Below are positions 1 through 8,183 of a stretch of DNA of 64,000 nt, piece after piece. Under the pieces are notes generated by a model. It was not told the origin of the DNA, searched no databases, and saw only the letters and a program-made list of their open reading frames with translations. The DNA lies in the NCBI GenBank assembly GCA_021155965.1, contig JAJNBJ010000004.1, positions 158,985 to 222,984 of the forward strand, in the 5' to 3' direction. The number at the start of each line of letters is the position of its first letter. Position 1 is the first letter of the stretch. The stretch is from Flavipsychrobacter sp. (GTDB lineage Bacteria > Bacteroidota > Bacteroidia > Chitinophagales > Chitinophagaceae). The translations under genes and the position numbers were made by a program.

Positions 1-1544
1 TAGTAAGCTTCGCCAATTCGGTAGGCTGTCCATGCATCGTTAATGGCAGCAGGCTTTAGCTGTGAGCCATAGCTAACCACTTTCTGATGGTCGTTTAGCA
101 GGTAATAGACACGGATGTAATCACGGTTCTGTTTTTTTGTGGCTTCAATATCGCGTTGTTTATCCAGGTAGAGTAAAGCTGAATCAAGTAAAGGCTTGTT
201 TGGGGCGTAGCGTTCGTAAAATTCCATGTAGCCGCGCGCCTTGGTAATAGCATCGGGTTTGCCGTTGTTGAAGCATTGCAAGCCAAGGAATGCAGTGATG
301 GCTTTTTTCTGGCTGTCATTGAGCGGGCGTTTGCGAATGTAGTGGTCTGTAACAGCCACGTGCGGAATATCTATACTGCCCTGATGCTGCATATGGCAGG
401 TAACACAATCATTATTCTTTGCCGCCCGTACCTTTTCTGTTTCTGCGCACTGTTTCTGTGCACTTGCCTTTCCGTGGCAGCTTTGGCAGGCATTTAGGTA
501 CTGCGAGCGAGGTGTGAACTTAACACTCACATGCGGTTTGTGGCAGGTAATGCAGCTCATTTTACCACTCTGTACATAGCAAGGGCTTTTTTTCATACGC
601 TCCACATGGCTTGCCATGATCATTTTATCCTGCGCACCTTCATACTGTGGCATGAATACATTCATCACTTCAGATAAATGCATGCCGGGGCGGAAGTCGA
701 AAAAGTTTTTACCATCATTCAGCACGGCAATACCCTGCAGGTGGCAGCGCTGGCAAATGTTGTTCTGCAATTCTGTGGATAGCCTGCGTGGGTTGACGAT
801 AGTATAGTCGGGACCTTTTGAGGTATCTACAAGTGGGTTGTTCTGCCTGTCAAGCACATGCATGCTGCCGGGGCCGTGACAGCGTTCGCAGTCTATGCCG
901 GTCATTACAGTGTTATACTTGTTCTCGCTGTTGCTTACGAAATCAGGGTAGGCATTGTGGCAGCTCATGCATTCTAATTGTATCAGCCGGTTGAAGCGGC
1001 TGCTGGCACCTTTTTCAAAGCCGGGGGCGAGGTCCCAGCGGCGCTTTTGGGTATAGAAGGTAATGGGCGCCTGGAACAAATAGCCATTGACATCGAAGAT
1101 GTGCGAATTGGTGTGCTGGCCTGAGCCAACTACATAATTCACTTTCTGGATGCGTTTATGCACCGTATCCCTGCCTTCAAGCCGGAACTCCATGATGTAA
1201 AAGGAGTCTTTATCCCAGTATGGTTTGTAATAGTAATCGAGCGCGGAGTCATAGACCAGTGCATGAGCAGGAGAAAAGTCTGCTGCAGATTTTTCTTTTG
1301 TGGCATGGCCGAAGGACTGGCCCATGCCTGTTTGAATGAATGTCTGGTAAACGCTTTCGTGGCACGTGCGGCATTTGTCCATGCCTACATAGTGGGCTGA
1401 GGTGTCGTAGACATTCCGCCACTGCGATGTTAACTGTGGTTCGTTATCATCGTCTTTTTCTCCGGGGCTGTTGCAAAAGAATACCGGCAATGTTATGGCG
1501 AACAAAGCGAGGGTAAGTAGTATTGTACACAGCGTTTTGCGCAT
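1..1544 (-). CDS. Multiheme cytochrome c lipoprotein, 3' end outside window
   Basis: Reading the minus strand from the ATG at 1544 gives an open frame to the window edge, so the C-terminus is missing. The protein has seven CXXCH heme-binding motifs (CRTCH, CMSCH, CERCH, CQRCH, CITCH, CQSCH, CVTCH), as in the cytochrome c554/NapC-type multiheme families that carry electrons outside the cytoplasm. The N-terminus is a hydrophobic signal ending in Cys followed by NSPGEKDDDNE. This acidic stretch resembles the Bacteroidetes lipoprotein export signal, which suggests a surface lipoprotein, although the residue before Cys is Phe and the lipobox is poor. After the hemes comes a helical stretch (about residue 430 on) that looks TPR-like. 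A small exported protein gene ends 42 bp upstream. Electron partner and substrate are unknown. Confidence 0.85.
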   Translation of the reverse strand, partial: MRKTLCTILLTLALFAITLPVFFCNSPGEKDDDNEPQLTSQWRNVYDTSAHYVGMDKCRTCHESVYQTFIQTGMGQSFGHATKEKSAADFSPAHALVYDSALDYYYKPYWDKDSFYIMEFRLEGRDTVHKRIQKVNYVVGSGQHTNSHIFDVNGYLFQAPITFYTQKRRWDLAPGFEKGASSRFNRLIQLECMSCHNAYPDFVSNSENKYNTVMTGIDCERCHGPGSMHVLDRQNNPLVDTSKGPDYTIVNPRRLSTELQNNICQRCHLQGIAVLNDGKNFFDFRPGMHLSEVMNVFMPQYEGAQDKMIMASHVERMKKSPCYVQSGKMSCITCHKPHVSVKFTPRSQYLNACQSCHGKASAQKQCAETEKVRAAKNNDCVTCHMQHQGSIDIPHVAVTDHYIRKRPLNDSQKKAITAFLGLQCFNNGKPDAITKARGYMEFYERYAPNKPLLDSALLYLDKQRDIEATKKQNRDYIRVYYLLNDHQKVVSYGSQLKPAAINDAWTAYRIGEAY

Positions 1545-1586
1545 TATTAATTCTAATCAAGGTGTCTTTTGATCAACTGTTTTATT

Positions 1587-1991
1587 CTAATAAGGTTTTT
1601 TCCAGCCAAATTTCTTACTTACATGCAATATTCGATTCGCATTTACTGAATAATAAACATGATATAAGTACGTTATGTTTGATTTATACCCATTTATAAA
1701 ACAATCCTTTTTTATGCCAAGTTCATAACTGCAAATATCTTTTGCCAGATGATGTCCGTCTCTATCTTTGATAGGTTCTCCATTGGAATTAAGTGAATCT
1801 AAATAGATAGTCATAAACATCTTTATCGAGTCCGGGATAGCGGATATTTTTTTTACAATTTTTTTATACTTTTTCTCGGCATGTAGTATGCTGTCAATTT
1901 TTTTTCGGGTATTTAGATAATCATTACCAGTCTGGCACAATGCCAAAAGTGATTGAGTAAGAAAAAGCAGAAGCAACAAGTAGTTCTTCAT
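1587..1991 (-). CDS. Small exported protein of unknown function
   Basis: This encodes 134 residues starting with a clear signal sequence (MKNYLLLLLFLTQSLLALCQ), so the product is probably periplasmic or outer-membrane associated. The mature part is rich in Lys, Asp and Tyr, with a Lys-rich amphipathic helix near residues 25-50 and two Cys residues near the middle. I do not recognise a family. It lies between tyrS (46 bp upstream) and the multiheme cytochrome gene (42 bp downstream), all on the minus strand, so co-transcription is possible. Its base composition is more AT-rich than that of its neighbours, which fits an accessory gene. Confidence 0.6.
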   Translation of the reverse strand: MKNYLLLLLFLTQSLLALCQTGNDYLNTRKKIDSILHAEKKYKKIVKKISAIPDSIKMFMTIYLDSLNSNGEPIKDRDGHHLAKDICSYELGIKKDCFINGYKSNITYLYHVYYSVNANRILHVSKKFGWKKPY

Positions 1992-2037
1992 TCAATAAAT
2001 GATAAAAAATACATTAATAGTATGTTTGGCAAACCTA

Positions 2038-3315
2038 TCAACTAAACCTCGCCAGCGTATAATTCGACTTCCCTCTTTGTATCAGCAGGTATTGACCATT
2101 CAGCAGGTGTTCTTCTTTTAGTTGAAATGCCAGATCTGTTACTTTTTCCTTGTTGATGCTGACGCCGCCGTTCTGCAGCATTTTTTTGGCTTCGCCTTTG
2201 GAGGTGAAGATGCCGCTTTCTGCAAGGAAGGTGATGATGTCGAGGCCAGAAGCGAGGGTGCTTTTTGAGCCCGTTACCTGCGGTACGCCGTCCATTACTT
2301 CCAGCAGTTGTTTTTCGTTGAGGGAGCGCAGTACTTCAACAGATGATTGCCCGAATAATATTTCAGATGCTTGTTTGGCAAAGGCCAGGTCTTCCTCGCT
2401 GTGTACCATTATGGTCAGCTCTTCTGCCAGTGCTTTTTGCAGCTTACGGAGGTGGGGGGCGGCTTCGTGCTCAGTAATGAGTGCTTTTATTTCATCCACA
2501 GGCCTGAAAGAAAATACAAGGCTCATTTTTGCGGCATCGGCATCTGCCATTTTCATCCAGAACTGGTAGAACTGGTAGGGTGATGTTTTCTCCCGATCCA
2601 GCCAAACATTGCCACTCTCTGATTTGCCGAATTTGCTGCCATCAGCTTTGGTGATGAGTTTGCAGGTAAAAGCAAAAGCATCGTTACCACCTTTGCGACG
2701 TATCAGCTCTGTACCCGTGGTTATATTGCCCCATTGGTCTGAACCACCCATCTGCAGCAAAACGTTCGCCGTTTTATTGAGATGGTAAAAATCGTAGCCC
2801 TGTATGAGCTGATAAGTAAACTCTGTGAACGACATGCCTGTTTCCAGGCGGTTTTGTACAGAATCTTTAGCCATCATGTAGCTCACATTGATGTGTTTGC
2901 CTATATCCCGGATGAACCCGAGAAAAGAAAGGTCCTTAAACCAGTCGTAATTATTCACCAGCACAGCGGCATTAGGTACAGAATCGGAGAAGTTGATGAA
3001 CTTTTCCAGTTGTTTGCGTTGGCAGTCAATGTTGTATTGTATTGTTTCAAGGTCAAGCAGGTTACGCTCAGCCGATTTGCCCGATGGATCGCCTATCATG
3101 CCCGTAGCGCCGCCAAGCAGGGCATAAGGCTTGTGGCCTGCACGCTGCAGGCGCATCAACAGGGTTATAGGTACCAGGTTGCCCACATGCAGGCTGTCGG
3201 CAGTAGGATCGAAGCCAATGTAGCCGGATGTCATTTCTTTCAGCAATTGCTCTTCGGTACCCGGTATTATGTCCTGTAGTATATTCCTGTCGCGTAGGTC
3301 TGCTATTAAGTTCAT
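2038..3315 (-). CDS. tyrS: Tyrosyl-tRNA synthetase
   Basis: This class I aminoacyl-tRNA synthetase charges tRNA-Tyr with tyrosine in the cytoplasm. The HIGH-type signature reads HVGN (about residue 45), the KMSKS-type signature reads KFGKS (about residue 229), and the tyrosine-pocket segment MGGSDQWGN is intact. The C-terminus is an S4 RNA-binding domain. The length of about 425 residues is normal. The frame can be extended to a TTG at 3336, but that codon lies inside a TATTTTTG promoter box. The ATG at 3315 (MNLIADLRDRN) matches the usual bacterial N-terminus; an ATG at 3324 is the alternative. It appears monocistronic or the first gene of a minus-strand unit with the two genes downstream. 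Confidence 0.97.
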   Translation of the reverse strand: MNLIADLRDRNILQDIIPGTEEQLLKEMTSGYIGFDPTADSLHVGNLVPITLLMRLQRAGHKPYALLGGATGMIGDPSGKSAERNLLDLETIQYNIDCQRKQLEKFINFSDSVPNAAVLVNNYDWFKDLSFLGFIRDIGKHINVSYMMAKDSVQNRLETGMSFTEFTYQLIQGYDFYHLNKTANVLLQMGGSDQWGNITTGTELIRRKGGNDAFAFTCKLITKADGSKFGKSESGNVWLDREKTSPYQFYQFWMKMADADAAKMSLVFSFRPVDEIKALITEHEAAPHLRKLQKALAEELTIMVHSEEDLAFAKQASEILFGQSSVEVLRSLNEKQLLEVMDGVPQVTGSKSTLASGLDIITFLAESGIFTSKGEAKKMLQNGGVSINKEKVTDLAFQLKEEHLLNGQYLLIQRGKSNYTLARFS

Positions 3316-3333
3316 TGATGGCATATCAGTGGG

Positions 3334-3341
3334 CAAAAATA
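3334..3341 (-). promoter_or_regulatory. Bacteroidetes-type -7 box before tyrS
   Basis: On the minus strand this reads TATTTTTG, a match to the Bacteroidetes TAnnTTTG -7 element. It would start transcription around 3329, leaving a leader of only about 13 bases before the ATG at 3315. No convincing -33 TTTG is seen. Confidence 0.5.
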
Positions 3342-3496
3342 ATGTTTAAGCAGTGGCTAAAAGGCATATTAGTTTACAATTATATACATTTTGATATTTT
3401 TTATTTTTCAAAACAATAGGGTACGGGTATCCATATGTTTCATTTTTCCGAAAATAGTTGCTACCTTTCGGTACATTTCTGATAAAATATATAGCA

Positions 3497-4345
3497 TTGA
3501 AAAGAATACTACACCTGTTGGCATTGCTACTTCCTTTGTCCCTTGGGGCGCAGCAAACACATCACGAAATAGGCATTATGGGGGGCGTTTCCAATTATTA
3601 CGGAGACCTCCAGAATAAATTTTTTGGAAATTACGGCTACCATCCCGTTGGCGGCATTATCTACAAGCATTTTATGAGTCCGCATGTGGGTGTAAGGTTT
3701 GGGGCTTCTTATACCAGCCTTTCGGCGGCAGACAGCCTCAGCAATATCCCTGTGAACCAAAACCGCAATCTCAGCTTTGCAACACATTTATTTGAATTTC
3801 ACGGCGCGCTGGAGTTGAATTTTTTGCCTATTGAAGTACTCAGGAGGAAAGTGACACCTTACGTTTTTGGCGGTGTATCAGCATTTTATTTTAACCCGTT
3901 CACAGAAGATGATAATGGCAACAAGAAGTTCCTGAGGGCGTTGAGCACAGAAGGGCAAGGCTTACCCATGTATCCCGACCGCAAACAATACAGCCTCGTT
4001 AATATGGCATTCCCATTTGGTGGCGGTATGAAATTCTTTATCGGCAGGACCATTATGCTTTGCGGAGAAATAGGTTTTAGGTATACCAATACAGACTACC
4101 TGGACGATGTGAGCAAATCATACGTAAACATGGATACGCTGAGGGCATATAAAGGCGAGGTTGCTCAAAAACTGGCATACAGGGGCAAGGACGGTATCAA
4201 TCCGCAGTATGGCCACCAGCGTGGTGATGCAAAGTCGAACGACTGGTTCTGGTATGGCAACTTAACGGCTACAATTTATTTCCGTTCATTCGGTAACCCA
4301 AGGGAGTATTTAAAAACCAAGTGCCCCAGCTTTTTCCGTTTCTGA
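3497..4345 (+). CDS. Outer-membrane beta-barrel protein, DUF6089-like
   Basis: About 282 residues with a signal peptide (KRILHLLALLLPLSLGAQ) followed by alternating polar/hydrophobic strands typical of a small outer-membrane barrel. The segment EIGIMGGVSNYYGDLQ and the later GFRYTNTDYLDDVS resemble Bacteroidetes DUF6089/PorG-like proteins. Members of that group have been linked to T9SS or gliding in some species, but nothing here proves that role. The start is uncertain: the frame is open from a TTG at 3458, but the TTG at 3497 places the positively charged KR directly before the hydrophobic core, so I prefer it. No ATG is available near the signal peptide. The gene is divergent from tyrS. 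Confidence 0.75.
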   Translation: MKRILHLLALLLPLSLGAQQTHHEIGIMGGVSNYYGDLQNKFFGNYGYHPVGGIIYKHFMSPHVGVRFGASYTSLSAADSLSNIPVNQNRNLSFATHLFEFHGALELNFLPIEVLRRKVTPYVFGGVSAFYFNPFTEDDNGNKKFLRALSTEGQGLPMYPDRKQYSLVNMAFPFGGGMKFFIGRTIMLCGEIGFRYTNTDYLDDVSKSYVNMDTLRAYKGEVAQKLAYRGKDGINPQYGHQRGDAKSNDWFWYGNLTATIYFRSFGNPREYLKTKCPSFFRF

Positions 4346-4505
4346 TATTGCAACTATAATCAGTTGATAATCTTATCCTTATTATTAACCGTAATAAGGA
4401 AGCAATATTTCTTTCAGGATTTTTAGGAAATATTAACTTTTCATGACAATGTTTATTGGAATAATGTCCTACATTTGTGGTGGGTATATTTTTCATAAGG
4501 TGTAA

Positions 4506-4541
4506 GTAAGGCTTCAGCTCCCGCTGAGGCTTTGCTTTTTT
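4506..4541 (+). terminator. Strong intrinsic terminator
   Basis: Thirteen paired positions (4506-4518 with 4523-4535, three of them G-U), a TCCC loop, then a run of six T. It lies 160 bp after the barrel gene and 90 bp before the DUF4294 gene. A TACATTTG -7-like box at 4470-4477 sits only about 30 bp upstream, so a very short transcript could also end here. Confidence 0.75.
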
Positions 4542-4631
4542 AGGGAAGTCCCTGTACTGCGCAAAAGTTAAATTCCTTTCACAGCTTTACCTTTCATAAG
4601 TTTGGTACGTATCTTGATATAAGATAAGGAT

Positions 4632-5201
4632 ATGAAAAGGGTTACATTCTTCTTGTTGTTCACTATTGTTATCATGAATGTGAAAGCGCAGCACCCTGCT
4701 GATGATACGCTTTACTCTGTGCTGCTGAAAGATGTTTACGTAAAAGCAAAGTGGAAGAACGACACCGATAGGTACAGGTACAACCAGATGAAGTATTATG
4801 TGACCACAATTCTCCCCTATCTTGATGCTGCTACAAAATTGTTCAAAGAGGTGAATACCAAACTGGATGAGCCCGGCATTACTAAAAAAGAAAAGAAGGC
4901 ATTTGTGAACAGGAAAGAGGATGAACTGCGTGAGCAGTTTGAGAACAGGATAAAAGGGCTGAACGAAACACAAGGTGTACTTCTGGTAATGCTAATTGCC
5001 CGCCAAACCGATCTTAACATCTATAAAATACTCCAGGAGTTTAAAAACCCGCTTACCGCAATGAAATGGCAGGCATGGGCGCGCCTGCATGGCATGAACC
5101 TTGACCGCAGGTACCATCCGGAGGAAGAAGAGCGCCTGGAACTTATTATGTACGAGCTTGGCTATCCTTTGCCCGTTAGCTATGTGATGGATAAGCGGTA
5201 G
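4632..5201 (+). CDS. DUF4294-family exported protein
   Basis: The 189-residue product has a signal peptide (MKRVTFFLLFTIVIMNVKAQ) and a mostly helical, highly charged body typical of the Bacteroidetes DUF4294 family. A Lys/Glu-rich helix spans about residues 75-110, and a conserved-looking C-terminal part contains ARQTDLNIYKILQEF and LDRRYHPEEEERLE. The function of the family is unknown. The location is probably periplasmic. A possible TAAGTTTG -7 box lies at 4597-4604, about 28 bp before the ATG, with no clear -33 element. It stands alone after an intrinsic terminator. Confidence 0.8.
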   Translation: MKRVTFFLLFTIVIMNVKAQHPADDTLYSVLLKDVYVKAKWKNDTDRYRYNQMKYYVTTILPYLDAATKLFKEVNTKLDEPGITKKEKKAFVNRKEDELREQFENRIKGLNETQGVLLVMLIARQTDLNIYKILQEFKNPLTAMKWQAWARLHGMNLDRRYHPEEEERLELIMYELGYPLPVSYVMDKR

Positions 5202-5241
5202 TTATGGAATAGTTATCCTGCTGTTATTAACTTTTCATTGG

Positions 5242-5272
5242 TCTGAGAATTAGTATGCCGGTAATAATTTTG
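5242..5272 (+). promoter_or_regulatory. Bacteroidetes-type promoter for the 5310 gene
   Basis: TCTG (5242-5245), a 19-base spacer, then TAATTTTG (5265-5272). This fits the phylum consensus TTTG-N19-TAnnTTTG with one mismatch in the -33 part. The gene starts 37 bp downstream. Confidence 0.55.
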
Positions 5273-5309
5273 GCCGTGTTTTTTACTCTTACTCAAACAA
5301 ACAAATACA

Positions 5310-5654
5310 ATGAAAACGTCCCCGTATTCTTTACAGGAAGCGCGTGAATTAGCTGAAGAGTACCAATATCTGATCAAACAGCCTTTTGCTCACGACAGCA
5401 ACGCTGTTGTAGAAAATGTGATCATCTGTCCGTTCGATGAGGCCAGCAGGAAACGGTTCCTTATTTTCTATTTCCTGTTCAATAATGCTGAAAAGGCGCT
5501 GGCACAGGAATACAAGGGCCTGTTGTTTGATGTGTTGGTGATAGGCAGGTCTATGCTGGATGAGCATGAACTGCAGCAAGAAGACCTATATAGCTGGCTG
5601 AAGGAGAATAAGGGCTTGTATAAAACGATCCCTCTTGCAGTGGCGGCAAAGTAG
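5310..5654 (+). CDS. Conserved-looking cytoplasmic protein of unknown function
   Basis: A 114-residue soluble protein with no signal peptide or membrane segment. The N-terminus is helical (SLQEARELAEEYQYLIKQ), followed by short strand-like segments (VVENVIICPF, LLFDVLVIG) and acidic helices. I do not recognise the family. A well-placed phylum-type promoter lies upstream and a perfect palindromic terminator lies 27 bp after the stop. The good signals and normal codon use argue that it is a real gene transcribed alone. Confidence 0.7.
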   Translation: MKTSPYSLQEARELAEEYQYLIKQPFAHDSNAVVENVIICPFDEASRKRFLIFYFLFNNAEKALAQEYKGLLFDVLVIGRSMLDEHELQQEDLYSWLKENKGLYKTIPLAVAAK

Positions 5655-5681
5655 CCAGGTATTTTTGAGGAGTTATAAATG

Positions 5682-5712
5682 ATAATAGCCGGTACAATGT
5701 ACCGGCTATTAT
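5682..5712. terminator. Bidirectional terminator between converging genes
   Basis: A perfect 13-bp inverted repeat (5682-5694 and 5700-5712) with a five-base CAATG loop, followed by ATTTTAT on the plus strand and preceded by A-rich sequence that gives T residues on the minus strand. It sits between the 5310 gene and rplT, which converge. Confidence 0.8.
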
Positions 5713-5733
5713 TTTATGCCTTATAAAGAATAA

Positions 5734-6078
5734 TTATTTTACCTGGGCAACCAGTGCTTTGAATGATGCCGGCTCATTCATAGCCAGGTCAGCAAGTACT
5801 TTACGGTTAAGGTCGATGCCTTTTGCAGCGAGTTTGTTGATGAACTGTGAATAATTCAGGCCTTCTTCACGAACTGCAGCATTGATACGCACTATCCACA
5901 AAGAGCGGTAGTCGCGTTTTTTCAGCTTACGGCCAACGAATTTATAACCTTGTCCTTTTTCGAGGACGTTCTTAGCAACCGTATATACGTTTTTACGTTT
6001 ACCATAGAAGCCTTTTGCTTCTTTCAGTATTTTCTTTCTTCTCGCGCGTGATGCAACCGCATTTACCGAACGTGGCAT
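5734..6078 (-). CDS. rplT: 50S ribosomal protein L20
   Basis: A 114-residue basic protein of the L20 family. It binds 23S rRNA early in assembly of the large subunit and in many bacteria also represses its own operon. Family features are clear: the basic N-terminal helix ([27 protein letters not shown]), the segment [22 protein letters not shown] in slightly varied form, and the C-terminal globular part ending [11 protein letters not shown]. The length is standard. It follows rpmI by 79 bp on the same strand and is presumably co-transcribed with it. Confidence 0.98.
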   Translation of the reverse strand: MPRSVNAVASRARRKKILKEAKGFYGKRKNVYTVAKNVLEKGQGYKFVGRKLKKRDYRSLWIVRINAAVREEGLNYSQFINKLAAKGIDLNRKVLADLAMNEPASFKALVAQVK

Positions 6079-6157
6079 ATCTTGAAGTTTTACCCTAAAT
6101 CCCTAAAGGGACTTAATTATTTGATTAAACAATTTTTATAAATACTACTATACTTTA

Positions 6158-6358
6158 TTATCCTTTCAGGCAAAGCATGCGCTTTACGAGGCTCATGTTG
6201 CTTGGGTGAACCAGGCCGTGCTGACGCAAGTGGCGCTTACGGGTCTTTGATTTCTTAGTTAACAGGTGGCTTTTGAACGCTTTGTACCTGCGCACTTTAC
6301 CGGTGCCTGTTACATTAAAGGTCTTTTTTGCACGTGAATGCGTCTTCACTTTTGGCAT
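6158..6358 (-). CDS. rpmI: 50S ribosomal protein L35
   Basis: A 66-residue, strongly basic protein of the L35 family, with the typical MPKVKTHSRAKKTFNVTGTGKVRR start and a C-terminal MLCLKG. It is a structural part of the large subunit. It lies just upstream of rplT, the usual order, but infC, which normally precedes rpmI, is not here: the next gene upstream is divergent and unrelated. A TACCTTTG box 20 bp before the ATG gives the pair its own promoter with a very short leader. Confidence 0.98.
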   Translation of the reverse strand: MPKVKTHSRAKKTFNVTGTGKVRRYKAFKSHLLTKKSKTRKRHLRQHGLVHPSNMSLVKRMLCLKG

Positions 6359-6377
6359 AAAATCTAATTTGGGACTG

Positions 6378-6385
6378 CAAAGGTA
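6378..6385 (-). promoter_or_regulatory. -7 box of the rpmI-rplT promoter
   Basis: On the minus strand this reads TACCTTTG followed by CAG, an excellent Bacteroidetes -7 element. Transcription would begin near 6371, about 13 bases before the rpmI ATG, so there is no room for a long regulatory leader. Confidence 0.7.
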
Positions 6386-6578
6386 AATAAAAAATTTCTT
6401 TTTCGGTTGAAAAAACGGGCTTTTATTTTTACGGTAAAGCCTGTCATCTGCAAAGCAAATATAATGTATATCAGCCCGTTGGATTTATTATGTTAATTTA
6501 TAATTATATAATAAGCATCCCGCTTCATCGGGACTGGCATGGTTATGAGCGGGAATATTGTGTATTTTTACCCGCAAT

Positions 6579-7145
6579 ATGGCTATACTCCGATTCAGAA
6601 TATATTGGGAAGAAGACGACCAAACCTACCGGGATATCGAGATAATAGGCAACCAGACCTTTATGGACCTTCATAAGGCTATTGTCAGTGCTTATGAGTT
6701 TGACGGCAAGCACACGGCCTCTTTTTATGAAAGTGATGACAAATGGCACCATGGCAGGGAGATAAACTCGGAAGTTTTGGTGAATAAGAAGGATGCCCCG
6801 GCATTATCTATGACCAAAACGCCTGTTTCGGCGCTTGTATCCAATCCCGACCAGAAATTCGTATATGTGTATGACCCCGCTAAGAAATGGACTTTCCTGG
6901 TGGAACTGATAGGGGTGAATAAAGAAGAAACCTCGAGGCGGGTATATCCGTTCCTGCTGCGTAAAGAGGGTATAGCACCAGCCCAATATGGCATAAAAGG
7001 TGTGAGCCCGGATAAAATAATGGAGATAGAGGAGAAGTATGACCTTGGCGCTGATGAAATGGCAGAGGGTTTTGGCAACGAGGGCGAGGACGGCGCCGAA
7101 GGTGCAGAAGAAACCTATACTGAGGACAGCACGGCTGAGGAGTGA
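6579..7145 (+). CDS. Plasmid pRiA4b ORF-3-like protein
   Basis: About 188 residues. The N-terminal domain (MAILRFRIYWEEDDQTYRDIEI...FMDLHKAIVSAYEFD..HTASFY) matches the pRiA4b ORF-3 fold found widely in bacteria, often as chromosomal orphans of unknown function. A central segment contains FVYVYDPAKKWTFLVELIG, which fits the same family, and the C-terminus is a very acidic tail rich in Glu and Gly. The frame extends to a TTG at 6558, but the ATG at 6579 gives the usual family N-terminus. It is cytoplasmic with no signal peptide. miaA follows on the same strand beyond a repeat hairpin. The family is not necessarily mobile despite its name. Confidence 0.85.
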   Translation: MAILRFRIYWEEDDQTYRDIEIIGNQTFMDLHKAIVSAYEFDGKHTASFYESDDKWHHGREINSEVLVNKKDAPALSMTKTPVSALVSNPDQKFVYVYDPAKKWTFLVELIGVNKEETSRRVYPFLLRKEGIAPAQYGIKGVSPDKIMEIEEKYDLGADEMAEGFGNEGEDGAEGAEETYTEDSTAEE

Positions 7146-7162
7146 TGGAATGCTGACTTGTT

Positions 7163-7255
7163 GATAGGTTGAAAAGTTGATAAGTTGATAAGTCAATTTT
7201 TTATGCATTTGTCTCAACATATCACCTGGTCAACGTATCAACCTTTCAACTAATC
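7163..7255 (+). repeat. Heptad (GTTGATA-type) repeats forming a long hairpin
   Basis: The left arm (7163-7189) consists of GTTGATA/GTTGAAA heptads. The right arm (7229-7255) is its complement, matching at 22 of 27 positions when reverse-complemented. The loop is 39 bases. A further complementary heptad, ATATCAACC, follows at 7259. It fills the gap between the pRiA4b ORF-3-like gene and miaA and comes within a few codons of the MiaA P-loop. Confidence 0.75.
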
Positions 7256-7260
7256 CAGAT

Positions 7261-8166
7261 ATCAACCAATCTACTAACAAGACGGTATATATAATAGCAG
7301 GGCCTACGGCAGTAGGCAAAACGGCTATTGCCATAGAACTGGCACAGAGGCTGGGCACATCAATCATATCAGCAGACAGCAGGCAGTGCTATAAGGAAAT
7401 GACCATTGGCACGGCAAAGCCATCGCCGGAAGAGTTGCAGGCAGTTAAACACTATTTTATTGATGAGTTCCCGGTTACAAGGCCGTTATCTGCTGCAGAT
7501 TACGAAACACTTGCCCTCATTTATCTTGACGAAATATTTCTTACGCATGATACTGCCGTAGTGTGTGGGGGCACTGGCCTGTATATAAAAGCATTGTGCG
7601 AAGGGCTGGATGCAATGCCTGAGGTGGATGAAGAAGTTGTGAAACAAACTGAAGAAGAGTATAAGCAACAAGGAATAGAATGGCTGCAAAAAACGGTGCA
7701 GGCAGAAGATCCGGAATTTTATGAAGTAGGGGAAATACAAAACCCTGCGCGTATGCTGCGTGCGCTTAGCTTTATGCGAAGTACAGGGAGGAGCATAGTG
7801 CACTACCGAACCGCAAGTAAAATGCAGCGGCCATTCAACATTGTGAAGATAGGCTTGGAGTTGCCTCGCGAACAGCTATACGACCGCATTAACCAACGTG
7901 TAGATAAAATGATGGAGCAGGGTTTATTGGCAGAAGTGGAAAAACTATACCCACATAAAGAACTGAAAAACCTGCAGACAGTAGGCTATGCAGAACTCTT
8001 TGATTATATAGATGGCAAATACACACTTCCGGAAGCCATAGACAAAATAAAGCAGCACACCCGCAATTACGCCAAGCGGCAGATGACGTGGTTTAAAAAG
8101 GATAAGGAAGTGAGGTGGTTTAATGCGGAGGGTAGAGGTGTGATGGAGAGGATATTAGTTCTTTAA
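7261..8166 (+). CDS. miaA: tRNA dimethylallyltransferase, start codon unclear
   Basis: MiaA transfers a dimethylallyl group to A37 of tRNAs that read codons starting with U. The P-loop GPTAVGKT (about 7300-7323), ISADSRQCYKEMTIGTAKPS and the C-terminal NYAKRQMTWFKKDK are all present, and the length (about 300 codons) is normal. The frame is open only from 7192, and between there and the P-loop it has no ATG, GTG or TTG. The first standard start is the ATG at 7399, which would remove the P-loop and most of the conserved DSRQ motif. I place the start at the ATC at 7261 for lack of a better choice; ATT at 7207 and ATA at 7219 are alternatives. Either a rare start codon is used or the original start was lost beside the repeat hairpin. 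Confidence 0.9.
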   Translation: MNQSTNKTVYIIAGPTAVGKTAIAIELAQRLGTSIISADSRQCYKEMTIGTAKPSPEELQAVKHYFIDEFPVTRPLSAADYETLALIYLDEIFLTHDTAVVCGGTGLYIKALCEGLDAMPEVDEEVVKQTEEEYKQQGIEWLQKTVQAEDPEFYEVGEIQNPARMLRALSFMRSTGRSIVHYRTASKMQRPFNIVKIGLELPREQLYDRINQRVDKMMEQGLLAEVEKLYPHKELKNLQTVGYAELFDYIDGKYTLPEAIDKIKQHTRNYAKRQMTWFKKDKEVRWFNAEGRGVMERILVL

Positions 8167-8183
8167 TCGACAGCTGTACCAAC

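Noticed and set aside
95..1400. Several short frames on both strands at the left edge
   Set aside because: They overlap the minus-strand frame with seven CXXCH motifs and a lipoprotein signal, which is clearly the real gene.
7399..8166. Shorter miaA starting at the ATG at 7399
   Set aside because: It would delete the P-loop, which is plainly encoded upstream in the same frame.
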